From NCBI RefSeq assembly GCF_002995785.1, contig NZ_PVXO01000008.1:1-59344 (forward strand): 59,344 nt of DNA, read 5' to 3'. Shown here piece by piece: positions 38,174 through 48,295 of the stretch. Source of the stretch: Clostridium liquoris (GTDB taxonomy: Bacteria > Bacillota > Clostridia > Clostridiales > Clostridiaceae). Position numbers and translations under genes: made by a program. The notes below the pieces were generated by a model, which had not been told where the DNA came from, ran no database searches, and saw only the letters and a list, made by a program, of their open reading frames with translations. Within the stretch, counting starts at the first letter, position 1. Each line of letters begins with the position of its first letter.

Positions 38174-38875
38174 TTATTCAGATAATTGTTCTCCCTGTCT
38201 TGCTTCTATAACAGCATCAGCTATTTTCCCAGTTATTAATTTTACTGCTCTTATAGCATCATCGTTTCCTGGAATTACATAATCAACTTCATCTGGATCA
38301 CAATTAGTATCTACTATAGCTACTACAGGTATACCTAATATTTTAGCTTCTGAAATAGCATTCTTTTCTTTTCTTGGATCTACTACAAATATAGCTCCAA
38401 CATTGTGTGCATCCATGCTCTTTATTCCACCTAAGTTCTTTTCTAATTTTTCTTCTTCTAACTTAAGCTTTATAACTTCTTTCTTTGGGAGAACTTCAAA
38501 AGTTCCATCCTGTTCCATTTGCTCTAATTCTTCTAATGTCTTAATTCTTCCTTTTATAGTTTGGAAATTTGTTAACATACCACCTAACCATCTGTTGTTA
38601 ACAAAGTACATATTACATCTTACTGCTTCTTCTTTAATAGCTTCTTGAGCTTGTTTTTTAGTTCCTACGAAAAGAATATCTTTTCCTTCTCCTGCAACTT
38701 CTTTTATGAAGTTATAAGCTTCTTCTACTTTCTTTACAGTTTTCTGTAAATCTATAATATAGATTCCATTTCTTTCTGTAAAGATGTATGGAGCCATTTT
38801 AGGATTCCATCTTCTTGTTTGATGTCCAAAGTGAACACCTGCTTCTAATAATTGTTTCATTGAAATAACTGACAT
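38174..38875 (-). CDS. rpsB: Ribosomal protein S2
   Basis: A 233-aa small-subunit protein. [42 protein letters not shown] and the [12 protein letters not shown] stretch are diagnostic. AAGGAGG precedes the ATG. It has a strong promoter at 38982 and a leader of about 100 bases. Confidence 0.97.
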   Translation of the reverse strand: MSVISMKQLLEAGVHFGHQTRRWNPKMAPYIFTERNGIYIIDLQKTVKKVEEAYNFIKEVAGEGKDILFVGTKKQAQEAIKEEAVRCNMYFVNNRWLGGMLTNFQTIKGRIKTLEELEQMEQDGTFEVLPKKEVIKLKLEEEKLEKNLGGIKSMDAHNVGAIFVVDPRKEKNAISEAKILGIPVVAIVDTNCDPDEVDYVIPGNDDAIRAVKLITGKIADAVIEARQGEQLSE

Positions 38876-38981
38876 AAATTTATACCTCCTTGGTTTTTAC
38901 CTCCATTACCTTCATATTTATAAATTACCCTAAGGCACCATTTACAAATTAGGCAATGTGTGTATTTTTCTTACCTCAAGT

Positions 38982-39010
38982 AGTATATCACATGAAGTTG
39001 TCATGTTCAA
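38982..39010 (-). promoter_or_regulatory. Sigma-A promoter of rpsB
   Basis: TTGAAC (39010-39005), 17 bases, TATACT (38987-38982). The leader of about 100 bases may hold an S2 autoregulatory fold; I could not define one. Confidence 0.75.
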
Positions 39011-39087
39011 TAATAATTTTTAAATTTTATATAACTCAACTAAAAAGCTTTTATTTATTATCCACTATTTCTTCTTGGCTATTCATT

Positions 39088-39119
39088 AAAAAACAGGATG
39101 CTTTCACATCCTGTTTTTT
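39088..39119 (-). terminator. Terminator after codY
   Basis: AAAAAACAGGATG/CATCCTGTTTTTT, 13 bp with a 6-base loop and a six-U tail, directly past the codY stop. Confidence 0.9.
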
Positions 39120-39122
39120 ATA

Positions 39123-39902
39123 TTACTTTATTTTCTTTAATTCGTCTAGTAATTTATCATTAAGAATTTTTATATGAGTACCCTTCATGCCTAGTGATCT
39201 AGATTCAATAACTCCTGCACTTTCAAACTTTCTTAAAGCATTGACAATTACTGATCTTGTTATTCCGACCTTATCAGCTATTTTTGAAGCAACTAAAAGT
39301 CCTTCGTTTCCATCTAATTCGCTAAATATATGTTCAACAGCTTCTAATTCAGAATATGAAAGAGTTCCTATAGCAAGTTGTACTACTGCTTTCTTTCTTG
39401 CCTCTTCCTCTATTTCATCATGTTTTGCTCTAAGAATTTCAAGTCCAATAATAGTAGCACTATACTCACCTAGTACAATATCATCATCTGTGAAAGGATC
39501 ATCAAACCTAGCAATTAATAAAGTGCCTAATCTTTCCCTATTACCATTTATAGGCACAATTGTGGTAAGCTTATTGTCTATTCCACATTTTTCTCCATCT
39601 TCCTCAAAAACACATTTTCCATTGTTAGTTAAATTAGCTAAGGTTTCATGAATATTTAGCAGCTTATTATTGTAGAACTCTGGAAATCTCATTTCTGGAA
39701 TTACTTTTTCTTTTACTACATCGCATTCAAATCCTGTGGAAAAGTCATAACCAAGAATCTTACCTTTTTTGCTTAAAATATAAACATTGCATGTTAAAAC
39801 ATCGCTTAATAGTTTGCATATATCGTCAAAAACAACTGGTTCTGTTCCTGATTTCTGAAGTATCTTATTTAATCTTCTTGTCTTATTTAAAAGTGATGAC
39901 AT
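39123..39902 (-). CDS. codY: GTP- and branched-chain-amino-acid-sensing repressor CodY
   Basis: A 259-aa global nutritional regulator. The N-terminal GAF domain (about 1-155) binds isoleucine/valine; the C-terminal winged helix has [41 protein letters not shown] (about 205-247), near-invariant in the family. GGAGG is 9 bases before the ATG. It lies between topA and rpsB; the codY-rpsB-tsf order is usual in Firmicutes. Confidence 0.97.
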   Translation of the reverse strand: MSSLLNKTRRLNKILQKSGTEPVVFDDICKLLSDVLTCNVYILSKKGKILGYDFSTGFECDVVKEKVIPEMRFPEFYNNKLLNIHETLANLTNNGKCVFEEDGEKCGIDNKLTTIVPINGNRERLGTLLIARFDDPFTDDDIVLGEYSATIIGLEILRAKHDEIEEEARKKAVVQLAIGTLSYSELEAVEHIFSELDGNEGLLVASKIADKVGITRSVIVNALRKFESAGVIESRSLGMKGTHIKILNDKLLDELKKIK

Positions 39903-40227
39903 TTTATGTATTCCTCCTCTATTTTATAAACCACTATATTATTTTAACTGCAGCTATTTACAAAAATGTTTATCACATATTTTTAATATTATTATATCAT
40001 AAATATAATATTTTATATAGTATTTGTTAAATAATTGTGATTTTTTTTAATATTTAGAATTGTTCTTTTGACATTAATAATAATAACATACCATATAACA
40101 AAATACAACCATGTTATGCTATATTTATTATTTTATTATATAATTTCGACATAATAATATATTTTAATTGCTATCTACACTATATTTCTGTTAAACAATA
40201 TTAATTTTTATCACATGGCTACCCTCT
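39903..40227. other. AT-rich gap between topA and codY
   Basis: 325 bases of very AT-rich sequence. A TATAAT on the minus strand near 39996 could serve codY, but its -35 is poor. I see no small ORF with a ribosome site and no convincing terminator for topA. It presumably holds the codY promoter and UTR. Confidence 0.4.
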
Positions 40228-42330
40228 TTAAGAATCACTCGATGAATTTGTGTCATTTTGATATACCTTATTCTTACAATCTGCATCTACGCACTCAAAG
40301 TAATTTCCTTTTACTTTGTTATATTTTTTCACCATATGACTTCCGCATAAAGCACACTTATCTTTAACCGGTTCAAACCAGCTTACAAAATCACAATTTG
40401 GGTAATTACTACAGCCATAAAATTTTCTTCCCTTTTTACTTTTCTTTACTAATATGTTCCCACCGCACTTTGGACATTTAACATCAATTTCTTCCACAAT
40501 AGGTTTTGTATTTTTACAATCTGGATAGCCAGGGCATGCTAAAAAATCTCCAAACCTACCATGTTTTATAACCATATTTCTTCCACACTTTTCACAGATT
40601 ACATCTGTTACTTTATCTTCTATGGTTACTTTAGCTACTTCTTTTTCCGCTTTATCTATTAAAACCTTAAGAGGGCTAAAAAACTCATCCACAACATTAG
40701 TCCAGTTTTCTTTTCCCTCTTCTACACTATCTAATTTATTTTCCATTTCTGCAGTAAATTCTACATCTACAATAGGTTTAAAATAATCAGATAATATATC
40801 ATTTACTATAAAACCTAATTCAGTGGTTTTTAATGTCCTTTTTTCTCTCTCAATATATTTTCTTTCTAATAATGTAGAAATTATAGGAGCATAAGTACTT
40901 GGCCTTCCTATACCATTTTCTTCTAAGGTTTTAACTAATGAAGCTTCAGAAAATCTTGCTGGAGGCTGTGTAAAATGCTGTTTCCCTTCTATGGATTTTT
41001 TAATTAATTTTTCACCTATTTCTAACTGTGGCAAATTTACAACTTCTTTTTCTTCTTCTATAGAATATTCATATACCTTCATAAATCCATCAAAGTCTAT
41101 AGCTGAACCTGTAGCTTTAAATCCATATTCACCATTTATTATTTCTATGGTAGTAATATTTAATACACAAGGTGACATTTGGCTAGCCATAAATCTCTTC
41201 CATATTAAAGAATATAATTTATATTGTTCATTGCTTAGGCTTTCCTTTGCTACCTCTGGAGTAATCTCCACATTAGTTGGTCTAATTGCTTCATGTGCAT
41301 CTTGAATATTCTTCTTACTTTTAAATTCCTTTGGTACTTTAGGAATATACTGTTCACCAAATCTATCTGCTAAAAATTTGCCTGCAGTTCCCTGAGCTTC
41401 TTTTGAGATTCTTACAGAGTCTGTTCTCATATAAGTTATTAATCCAATGGTTCCATGTCCCTTTACATCAACTCCCTCATATAATTGTTGAGCTATGGAC
41501 ATAGTTCTTTTAGTTGAAAAATTTATTTTTTTATAAGCATCCTGTTGTAAAGTACTTGTGGTAAAAGGAGGTAGAGGGTTTTTAGTCTTCTGTGATCTTT
41601 TCACATTCTTTACAATGAATTCCCCTTTTTCTATTTCCCCTATTATAGAATTACTTTCCTCATTACTATTTATTTCAATTTTTTTCTTTCCTTTAGATGA
41701 TAATTTAACAAGAAAACTGCTCTTATTTCTTTCTTTATGAAGATTACATTCTATAGTCCAGTATTCTTTAGGAATAAATTTCTCAATATCTCTTTCCCTA
41801 TCGCATATCATTTTTAAAGCCACAGACTGAACCCTTCCTGCACTTAATCCCCACTTTACCTTTTTCCACAATATAGGGCTTATCTCATAACCAACTAATC
41901 TATCTAATACCCTTCTAGCTTGCTGGGCATTAACTAAATCTATATCTATTTCTCTAGGCTCCTTTATAGCACTTTTTATAGCACTTTTAGTTATTTCATG
42001 AAATTCTATTCTACATTTCTTTTTTTCATCCAATTTCAATGCCTTGGAAAGATGCCAGGATATTGCTTCGCCCTCTCTATCAGGGTCAGTTGCCAGATAA
42101 ACTTCGTCACATTTCTTTGCTTCTTTTTTTATCTTTTCCAGTAATTCTCCCTTACCTCTTATAGTAATATACTTTGGTGTATAGTTATTATCTATGTCAA
42201 CACCTAATTGACTCTTAGGAAGATCTCTTACATGACCCATAGATGCTTCTACTACATAATTTTTACCTAAATATTTTCCTATAGTTTTTGCTTTTGCTGG
42301 TGATTCCACAATAACAAGTTTTTGTCCCAT
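40228..42330 (-). CDS. topA: DNA topoisomerase I
   Basis: A 700-aa type IA topoisomerase that relaxes negative supercoils. A Toprim domain with TDPDREGEAISWHL (81-94) precedes the catalytic core with Tyr300 in GLITYMRTDSVRIS. Three C-terminal four-cysteine zinc ribbons follow, from about 585 to 690. GGAG is 6 bases before the ATG but can pair with upstream bases (hairpin 42337-42357). Confidence 0.97.
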   Translation of the reverse strand: MGQKLVIVESPAKAKTIGKYLGKNYVVEASMGHVRDLPKSQLGVDIDNNYTPKYITIRGKGELLEKIKKEAKKCDEVYLATDPDREGEAISWHLSKALKLDEKKKCRIEFHEITKSAIKSAIKEPREIDIDLVNAQQARRVLDRLVGYEISPILWKKVKWGLSAGRVQSVALKMICDRERDIEKFIPKEYWTIECNLHKERNKSSFLVKLSSKGKKKIEINSNEESNSIIGEIEKGEFIVKNVKRSQKTKNPLPPFTTSTLQQDAYKKINFSTKRTMSIAQQLYEGVDVKGHGTIGLITYMRTDSVRISKEAQGTAGKFLADRFGEQYIPKVPKEFKSKKNIQDAHEAIRPTNVEITPEVAKESLSNEQYKLYSLIWKRFMASQMSPCVLNITTIEIINGEYGFKATGSAIDFDGFMKVYEYSIEEEKEVVNLPQLEIGEKLIKKSIEGKQHFTQPPARFSEASLVKTLEENGIGRPSTYAPIISTLLERKYIEREKRTLKTTELGFIVNDILSDYFKPIVDVEFTAEMENKLDSVEEGKENWTNVVDEFFSPLKVLIDKAEKEVAKVTIEDKVTDVICEKCGRNMVIKHGRFGDFLACPGYPDCKNTKPIVEEIDVKCPKCGGNILVKKSKKGRKFYGCSNYPNCDFVSWFEPVKDKCALCGSHMVKKYNKVKGNYFECVDADCKNKVYQNDTNSSSDS

Positions 42331-42336
42331 CTTATT

Positions 42337-42357
42337 CTCCGATAAAAAATATCAGAG
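42337..42357 (-). promoter_or_regulatory. Hairpin covering the topA ribosome binding site
   Basis: CUCUGAUA pairs with UAUCGGAG (8 pairs, one G-U) across a 5-base loop; the GGAG in the 3' arm is the topA ribosome site. It could limit translation. Confidence 0.4.
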
Positions 42358-42414
42358 TTACACCCCCTATATGATAGTTTATTTTTTATTTTGATTAACA
42401 TTGCTGATAATCTA

Positions 42415-43503
42415 TTAAACACTATTTGCAATTCTAACATAATAATTGCCAGAAAGGCAAGTTATTTGATTTTTAAGTTGCAATTCAAATAATACCTCAT
42501 ACAATTGTTTAATGTCAATATTAGTTCCTTTCAATATATCATCTATATGTATAGGGCTATACTTTACAATGCTAAATATTTTTTCTTCCATTGCATTGCC
42601 AAAATAATATTTTCTTTCATTTTTGTGAACATATGAAATATTTAAAATATGGAAAATATCTTCAACTGAAGTTAAAGGATATGCCCCATCTTTTATTAAT
42701 TTATTTGTTCCCTTACTGTTTTCCGAAAATATAGATCCTGGCACAGCCATTACTTCTTTCCCCTGTTCTAATGCACAAGAGGCGGTTATCAATGAGCCAC
42801 TTTTATTTGAAGCTTCCACTATGATAACTAAATCACTAATTCCGCTTATTATTCTGTTTCTTAAGGGAAAATTATATGCATAGGGCGGGGTACCAGGCAA
42901 AAATTCAGATATTATACATCCATTTTTTGTAATCTCATGGTAAAGGGAAGTATTGCTTTTAGGATATATAACGTCAACCCCTGATCCTAGCACAGCGCAG
43001 GTGTAACCGCCTTCTTTTAATGAAGTAGTATGAGCAAATGAATCAATACCTTTAGCCATGCCACTTATTACATTTACATTTTTCTCTGCCAATTTGGCAG
43101 CCACTATTCTTGTAACATTTTCACCATAATAGCTGTAACCTCTAGAACCTACTATAGCTACAGATTTATTTTTATTTAACTTCTCTAAATTACCTTTATA
43201 AAATAGTATAGCAGGAGAATCCTCATAATTTCTAAGATTCTCAGGATATAACTTATCATTGTAGGTTATCATAGCTATATTTTCCCTTTCCATTATGCTT
43301 TTTATACTATTTATCTTTTCTACATTCCAAAAACTTTTTAATAAAGCTTTTAATTTATCTTCTCCTATTTCTTCATTAATATATGTGCTTTTTGTCATAG
43401 AATAATACCAAATAGCCTCAGTATTTTTTAATTTCTTTAACAACTCTAATTTTATTTTATAAGAAAGCTTTACCATGGAAAACCATATATCATAATTATT
43501 CAC
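42415..43503 (-). CDS. dprA: DNA processing protein DprA
   Basis: A 362-aa single-stranded-DNA-binding RecA loader. The extended Rossmann fold is clear: AIVGSRGYSYYGENVTR, ISGMAKGIDSFAHTTSL, VLGSGVDVIYPKSN and IISEFLPGTPPYAYNFPLRNRIISG. N-terminal SAM-like and C-terminal winged-helix regions flank it. The start is GTG at 43503, 7 bases after GGAG. It follows comM by 11 bases. Confidence 0.95.
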   Translation of the reverse strand: MNNYDIWFSMVKLSYKIKLELLKKLKNTEAIWYYSMTKSTYINEEIGEDKLKALLKSFWNVEKINSIKSIMERENIAMITYNDKLYPENLRNYEDSPAILFYKGNLEKLNKNKSVAIVGSRGYSYYGENVTRIVAAKLAEKNVNVISGMAKGIDSFAHTTSLKEGGYTCAVLGSGVDVIYPKSNTSLYHEITKNGCIISEFLPGTPPYAYNFPLRNRIISGISDLVIIVEASNKSGSLITASCALEQGKEVMAVPGSIFSENSKGTNKLIKDGAYPLTSVEDIFHILNISYVHKNERKYYFGNAMEEKIFSIVKYSPIHIDDILKGTNIDIKQLYEVLFELQLKNQITCLSGNYYVRIANSV

Positions 43504-43514
43504 AGCAATTCTCC

Positions 43515-45020
43515 TTAAACTATATTATTCAGAAACCTTCTATATTGAATAGCCTCAATTAAGTCAGCTTCTTCTATTTCTTCTCTTCCCTCTAAATCTG
43601 CAATTGTTCTTGAAACCTTTAATATTCTTGTATAAACCCTAGTGCTGAAATGAAACTTATCATAAACTTTCTCCATAAACCCTGTAGCTTTACTTGTTAA
43701 CTTACAGTAATTTATTATCATACTTCCATTCATTTCACCATTGGTCAATATGTGATAATCTTTAAATCTTTCCTTTTGAATGTTTCTTGCAAAGTTAATT
43801 CTTTTCTTTATACTCTTAGAACTTTCTCCCCTTTTACTTGATTTTATATTGTTATACTCCAGTTTTCCAACAGAAGTATAAATATCCATTCTATCTAAAA
43901 GTGGTCCTGACAATTTATTAATATATCTTTTTTTGTCCTGTTCTGAGCATTCACATGGTATTTTGCTGCAATGACAAGGATTTAAAGCACCAACCAACAT
44001 AAAATTGCATGGGTATTCAACGGTACCAGAAACTTTACTTATCTTTATCTTTCTATCTTCTAAAGGCTGTCTTAAAGCTTCAAGAACACCTTTATTAAAT
44101 TCTAGTATCTCATCTAAAAATAATACTCCATTATGAGCCAAAGTTATTTCCCCAGGTATTAAATTTATACCTCCTCCTACAAGGGCTATTTTCGATATAG
44201 TATGGTGTGGATCTATAAATGGACGGCTTGTAATCAATCCTTCTTTTTCTTTTAAAGTGCCAAAAACACTATATATCTTAGTACATTCCAAGGCCTCTTT
44301 ATAGGTTATATCTGGCAATATAGTTGGGATTCTTTTAGCAATCATGGTTTTACCAGTGCCTGGCGGTCCAAATAATATTATATTGTGATTTCCTGCTGCA
44401 GCAACTTCTACGGCTCTTTTAGCACTTTCTTGACTAATAATTTCAGAAAAGTCCATAGCATATTTGTTTTTATTATTTATTTTTTGTTTACTTTTATAAG
44501 GGGCCAAGTCCCTATATTGCAAATAGCAGGCAACCTCTTTTAAGTTACTTAATGGATATATGTTTGCTTCTTTAATTATTGAACATTCATCTTTGTTATC
44601 TATTGGAACTATAAAATCATATATTCCCCTTTTTACTCCTTCCAAAACTATAGGCAGAGCCCCTTTGCTTCTCCTCAGTTCTCCAAGTAAAGAAAGTTCC
44701 CCCATAAAAATATACTTTTCTACATCATCAGTCCCAATTTGATTTGTATCTAATAATATGCCAATTGCTATAGGTAAATCAAATAAAGATCCCTCTTTTT
44801 TCAAATCAGCAGGAGCTAAATTAACAATAATTCTTCCAATGGGAAATTGAAAACCTGAGTTTATTATAGCTGCTCTTACCCTTTCTTTTGATTCTTTTAC
44901 CGCAATATTACCCATACCAACTATATTAAAGGAAGGTAACCCTCTACTAATATCTACCTCTACATTCACCATTACACCCTCTATTCCTGTAAAGGTAGCA
45001 GTATTAATTTTAATAGCCAA
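43515..45020 (-). CDS. comM: Mg-chelatase-like AAA+ ATPase ComM/YifB
   Basis: A 501-aa AAA+ helicase-like protein of the YifB/ComM family, linked to branch migration in natural transformation. An N-terminal Lon-like domain (about 1-170) is followed by Walker A GPPGTGKT (218-225), Walker B VLFLDEI and a C-terminal Mg_chelatase_C domain. The frame opens at a GTG inside the GGAGGTGA ribosome site; the TTG at 45020 gives the expected MAIKINTATFTGIEG terminus. Confidence 0.94.
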   Translation of the reverse strand: MAIKINTATFTGIEGVMVNVEVDISRGLPSFNIVGMGNIAVKESKERVRAAIINSGFQFPIGRIIVNLAPADLKKEGSLFDLPIAIGILLDTNQIGTDDVEKYIFMGELSLLGELRRSKGALPIVLEGVKRGIYDFIVPIDNKDECSIIKEANIYPLSNLKEVACYLQYRDLAPYKSKQKINNKNKYAMDFSEIISQESAKRAVEVAAAGNHNIILFGPPGTGKTMIAKRIPTILPDITYKEALECTKIYSVFGTLKEKEGLITSRPFIDPHHTISKIALVGGGINLIPGEITLAHNGVLFLDEILEFNKGVLEALRQPLEDRKIKISKVSGTVEYPCNFMLVGALNPCHCSKIPCECSEQDKKRYINKLSGPLLDRMDIYTSVGKLEYNNIKSSKRGESSKSIKKRINFARNIQKERFKDYHILTNGEMNGSMIINYCKLTSKATGFMEKVYDKFHFSTRVYTRILKVSRTIADLEGREEIEEADLIEAIQYRRFLNNIV

Positions 45021-45178
45021 TAAAATCACCTCCTTTAGATTCTTGACAAAATAATTTTTTTTATAAGAACAAAAGGAGAATATAGTAAAACTTTTATGGT
45101 TTTACTATTATTTTACAAGGTAATAGTATATACTATATATGCTAACTATTATTTATTTAAAATGAGAGGGGAATATTT

Positions 45179-45547
45179 ATGCATTCCTATAAAAAGGAAG
45201 TAGGAAATCTAGGTGAAAGTTTAGCTGAAAGTTATTTAATTCAAAATGGCTATATTATACTAGATAAAAACTTCAGATGTAAGCAGGGTGAAATAGATAT
45301 TATAGGAAAAGACGGAGAATATATAAGCTTTATAGAAGTAAAATCTAGGTACGGGAATTTATACGGCACCCCTGGAGAAGCAGTTAACTTCGTAAAACAG
45401 TATAAAATATATAAAACTGCTGAAATGTATATTTTAAAAAAGAAACTTCATAAGTTTAATTTTAGATTTGATGTAATAGAGATAGTATTAAATCATAAAA
45501 ATGATGATTTCTCCATCAAACTAATTAAGGATGCCTTTCAGATATAA
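45179..45547 (+). CDS. yraN: YraN/UPF0102 family endonuclease-like protein
   Basis: A 122-aa protein with the core of the Holliday-junction-resolvase/restriction-like fold: GNLGESLAESYLIQNGY, then EIDIIGKDGEYISFIEVKSR carrying the D-x(n)-E-x-K metal residues. Function is not established. GAGAGGGG precedes the ATG by 7 bases; a TTTACA-16-TATATA pair at 45112-45139 is a possible promoter. It lies between comM and rnhB but points the opposite way, ending 3 bases from the rnhB stop with no terminator between them. Confidence 0.9.
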   Translation: MHSYKKEVGNLGESLAESYLIQNGYIILDKNFRCKQGEIDIIGKDGEYISFIEVKSRYGNLYGTPGEAVNFVKQYKIYKTAEMYILKKKLHKFNFRFDVIEIVLNHKNDDFSIKLIKDAFQI

Positions 45548-45550
45548 TTG

Positions 45551-46381
45551 TTAAAGTATATTTTTAAGAAAACTAAATCTATGTAAGGGGCATGGACCAT
45601 ATTTTTTTAGTCCATCTATGTGTTCTGGGGTTCCATAACCTACATTTTTTTCGAAACCATAATAAGGATATTTTTTTGAATATCCTTTCATTTTTTTATC
45701 TCTATATACCTTTGCTATAATTGAAGCACTTGCTATAGAGGCACTTTTGTTATCGCCTTTTATAATAAACTCATTTTTCAAACCTATATTTTTTACAGCA
45801 TACCCATCGGATAACACTATTTCAGGCTTTATAGCCAAATCAATTGCAGCCATCTTTAAAACTTCATTATTGCACCAGCCTATGCCCCTAGAATCAATTA
45901 GATCATTATCTATCTCTGCAATATTATAATATAAGGCCCTATCCTTAATTATTTCTGATAATTCTTCCCTGGATTTAGCTGAAAGTTTTTTTGAATCCTT
46001 TATTCCAAGTATTAAATCCTTATCGCTATTATAATTTAAATTTAGCACCACAGAGGCAGCCACTATAGGCCCAGCTAAAGGACCTCTTCCTACCTCATCT
46101 ACTCCAGCTATGTAAGTATACTTCCCAAAGGATTTATCGAAATTATACATATCCATAACTCTATTTATTTCTTCTTCATTTTTTTTTATAAATCTTAAAA
46201 TTCTATCTGATAAATTTTGCACAGTTTTTCTTTTATCTTTTTTTAAAATACTTCCTATATTAAGTAAATAATCCTTATTTTCAATAGAATATTCTTTTTC
46301 TAAGGCAAGAATAATATCCTTAATATCCGAAAACTTCATATCAGATAATTGTGTATTATCCTTAAATATTTCTAAGCTCAT
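45551..46381 (-). CDS. rnhB: Ribonuclease HII
   Basis: A 276-aa enzyme that removes ribonucleotides from DNA and RNA:DNA hybrids. AGVDEVGRGPLAGPIVAASV (from about 92) holds the first catalytic pair Asp95-Glu96, followed by IKDSKKLS and the C-terminal ASIIAKVYRD. An N-terminal extension of about 85 aa is common in Firmicute RNase HII. The frame runs 18 codons further up into rbgA, but the ATG at 46381 has GGAG 8 bases upstream. Confidence 0.94.
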   Translation of the reverse strand: MSLEIFKDNTQLSDMKFSDIKDIILALEKEYSIENKDYLLNIGSILKKDKRKTVQNLSDRILRFIKKNEEEINRVMDMYNFDKSFGKYTYIAGVDEVGRGPLAGPIVAASVVLNLNYNSDKDLILGIKDSKKLSAKSREELSEIIKDRALYYNIAEIDNDLIDSRGIGWCNNEVLKMAAIDLAIKPEIVLSDGYAVKNIGLKNEFIIKGDNKSASIASASIIAKVYRDKKMKGYSKKYPYYGFEKNVGYGTPEHIDGLKKYGPCPLHRFSFLKNIL

Positions 46382-46400
46382 TTGCAATGCTCCATTCTCT

Positions 46401-47264
46401 TTATTCAGCATCATTAATAGATATTGGCCTTTCAAGGGATATTTTACCTAACTTTCCCCCTCTAAATTCGTCCATAAGCATAATAGCAACCCTATTGTAG
46501 TCTATTTCTCCACCTGATATTACAGCGCCTCTTTTTCTGGCTATGTTATCCATATTCACAAGTGGATTTTCATCTAGTTCTGTAAGTTTATATCTTTCTT
46601 TTAATTTTTCAGCATAATCATTTTGTAATCTTTCTATAAGCCTTAAAGCTAAAGTCTCTATATCCATAATCTCATCCTTTATAGCTCCTGTAAAGGCTAA
46701 ATTTAATCCAACAGTTTCATCCTCAAACTTAGGCCATAACACACCAGGAGTATCCATAAGCTCAATACCTATTTTAGTCTTTATCCATTGTTTACTCTTT
46801 GTTACTCCTGGCCTATCTCCAATTTTAGCAATATTATTTTTTGCCATTTTATTTATAAAAGATGACTTTCCTACATTAGGAATTCCAACTACCATCACTC
46901 TATCAGTAATTTTTACTAATCCCTTATTTTTTAATCTTTCATGTTTTTCTTTTAATAATTCATCTAAAACTGGCTTTATGTTTTTTATACCATCACCATT
47001 TACACAGTTAACAGATAAAACCTTTATATTTTCCTTTGTTAAATACCTTATCCATTGATTGGTAATGGGTTTTTCACTAAGATCACTTTTATTCAATAAG
47101 ATTATCCTTGGTTTTCCAGCACATATTTCTTCTATTTCTGGATTAGCACTGGACTTTACAATTCTTGCATCTCTTATTTCTATTACTGCATCTACTAACT
47201 TTAAGTTTTCCTTTATCTCTCGTCTTGTTTTTGCCATGTGACCTGGAAACCAATTTATTGCCAT
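46401..47264 (-). CDS. rbgA: Ribosome biogenesis GTPase RbgA (YlqF)
   Basis: A 287-aa circularly permuted GTPase needed for late 50S assembly. Motifs appear in the order G4 (LLNKSDL), G1 (VGIPNVGKSSFIN), G3 (DTPG). The N-terminal NWFPGHMAKTRREI is the family start. AAAGGG precedes the ATG. It lies beside rnhB and lepB, as in Bacillus. Confidence 0.95.
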   Translation of the reverse strand: MAINWFPGHMAKTRREIKENLKLVDAVIEIRDARIVKSSANPEIEEICAGKPRIILLNKSDLSEKPITNQWIRYLTKENIKVLSVNCVNGDGIKNIKPVLDELLKEKHERLKNKGLVKITDRVMVVGIPNVGKSSFINKMAKNNIAKIGDRPGVTKSKQWIKTKIGIELMDTPGVLWPKFEDETVGLNLAFTGAIKDEIMDIETLALRLIERLQNDYAEKLKERYKLTELDENPLVNMDNIARKRGAVISGGEIDYNRVAIMLMDEFRGGKLGKISLERPISINDAE

Positions 47265-47286
47265 AATTATCTACCCTTTCTAATGG

Positions 47287-47817
47287 TTATCTATTTTGTA
47301 ATGCTGCATTAAGTCTTCCTGCTCTATCAAATGGATATATTCTAAGTGCAGCCCTTCCCACTACCATATTATAATTAACAAAGCCTACTCTCGGATCTCT
47401 ACTATCTAAACTGTTATTTCTATTATCTCCCATAACAAATATAGTATTCTCTGGTACTGTTACTTCATTAAAATCCTGCATCCTTTGTTCAAATATATAA
47501 TTTTCATCTAGTGGTTTATTGTTAACATATACTTTATTATCTTCTACTTTAACCTTATCTCCTTCTACAGCAATTACCCTTTTTATAAACTTTTCTCTAG
47601 GGTCTGCAGGATATTTTATTACTACAATTTCTCCAGGAGTTGGTTTTCTAAAATAGTAGGAAACTTTTTCTACAATTAATCTATCCTTATTGTGAAGTGT
47701 TGGATACATAGAAAGTCCATCAACACTAACAGTTTCAAAAACAAATGTTATAATCAAAAATGCTGCTACAATTGCAATAAGAATTGATTTACCTAATTCT
47801 ATTAATTCTTTTACCAA
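47287..47817 (-). CDS. lepB: Signal peptidase I
   Basis: A 176-aa type I signal peptidase. One N-terminal transmembrane helix (about 10-28) precedes catalytic Ser36 in GLSMYPTL and Lys79 in FIKRVIAVEGD, with box E GDNRNNSLDSR. The frame opens 8 codons earlier. None of the candidate starts has a perfect site; the TTG at 47817 fits the GGTGAT element best, and the ATG at 47829 is an alternative. Confidence 0.9.
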   Translation of the reverse strand: MVKELIELGKSILIAIVAAFLIITFVFETVSVDGLSMYPTLHNKDRLIVEKVSYYFRKPTPGEIVVIKYPADPREKFIKRVIAVEGDKVKVEDNKVYVNNKPLDENYIFEQRMQDFNEVTVPENTIFVMGDNRNNSLDSRDPRVGFVNYNMVVGRAALRIYPFDRAGRLNAALQNR

Positions 47818-47839
47818 TATAATCACCATCCCAATATAC

Positions 47840-47866
47840 AAAAAAGGGACTATAAAAGCCCCATTT
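47840..47866 (-). terminator. Terminator after rplS
   Basis: AAAAAUGGGGC/GUCCCUUUUUU, about ten pairs with one U-U mismatch, directly after the rplS stop. Confidence 0.65.
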
Positions 47867-48214
47867 TTATCTTAATATTTCTTTAACTTTTGCAGCTTTA
47901 CCTACTCTATCTCTTAAATAGAATAACTTAGCTCTTCTTACTTTACCTCTTCTTGCTACCTCAATCTTTTCAATTGTTGGAGCATTCACTGGGAATGTTC
48001 TTTCAACACCTACACCTAAAGCTACTCTTCTTACAGTAAATGTTTCTCTTAGTCCGCCATTTTGTCTTTTTATAACTACTCCTTCGAACATCTGAACTCT
48101 TTCTCTTGTTCCTTCTTTGATTCTTACATAAACCTTAAGAGTATCACCAACATTGAAATCTGGTAAATCTGTTCTAATTTGTTCTGCTTCTATAGCTTTA
48201 ATTACATCTAACAT
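47867..48214 (-). CDS. rplS: Ribosomal protein L19
   Basis: A 115-aa large-subunit protein near the subunit interface. [27 protein letters not shown] and the C-terminal [19 protein letters not shown] are diagnostic. GGAGGGAA is upstream of the ATG. It has its own promoter and a structured leader. Confidence 0.97.
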   Translation of the reverse strand: MLDVIKAIEAEQIRTDLPDFNVGDTLKVYVRIKEGTRERVQMFEGVVIKRQNGGLRETFTVRRVALGVGVERTFPVNAPTIEKIEVARRGKVRRAKLFYLRDRVGKAAKVKEILR

Positions 48215-48289
48215 TTGTGCATTCCCTCCTCATCTTTTTTCACGTTCATGCCCCATAAGCAGTGACAGAGGAACGCGCGTACTAGCACG
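48215..48289 (-). ncRNA. Putative L19 ribosomal protein leader
   Basis: About 75 transcribed bases, much richer in GC than the surroundings. CGTTC near the 5' end can pair with GAACG before the ribosome site, and an outer UUUCGUG/CGUGAAA pairing with wobbles is possible, leaving a CUGUCACUGCUUAUGGGGC apical region. Position and make-up fit the L19 leader family known in Firmicutes, but no covariance model was run. Confidence 0.55.
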
Positions 48290-48295
48290 AAATTA

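Noticed and set aside
38885-38920. An 11-codon ORF (ATG-AAG-GTA...TAA) in the rpsB leader, possibly a leader peptide.
   Set aside because: It lacks a well-spaced ribosome site and its codons consist largely of the purine-rich sequence in front of rpsB, so it is probably incidental.
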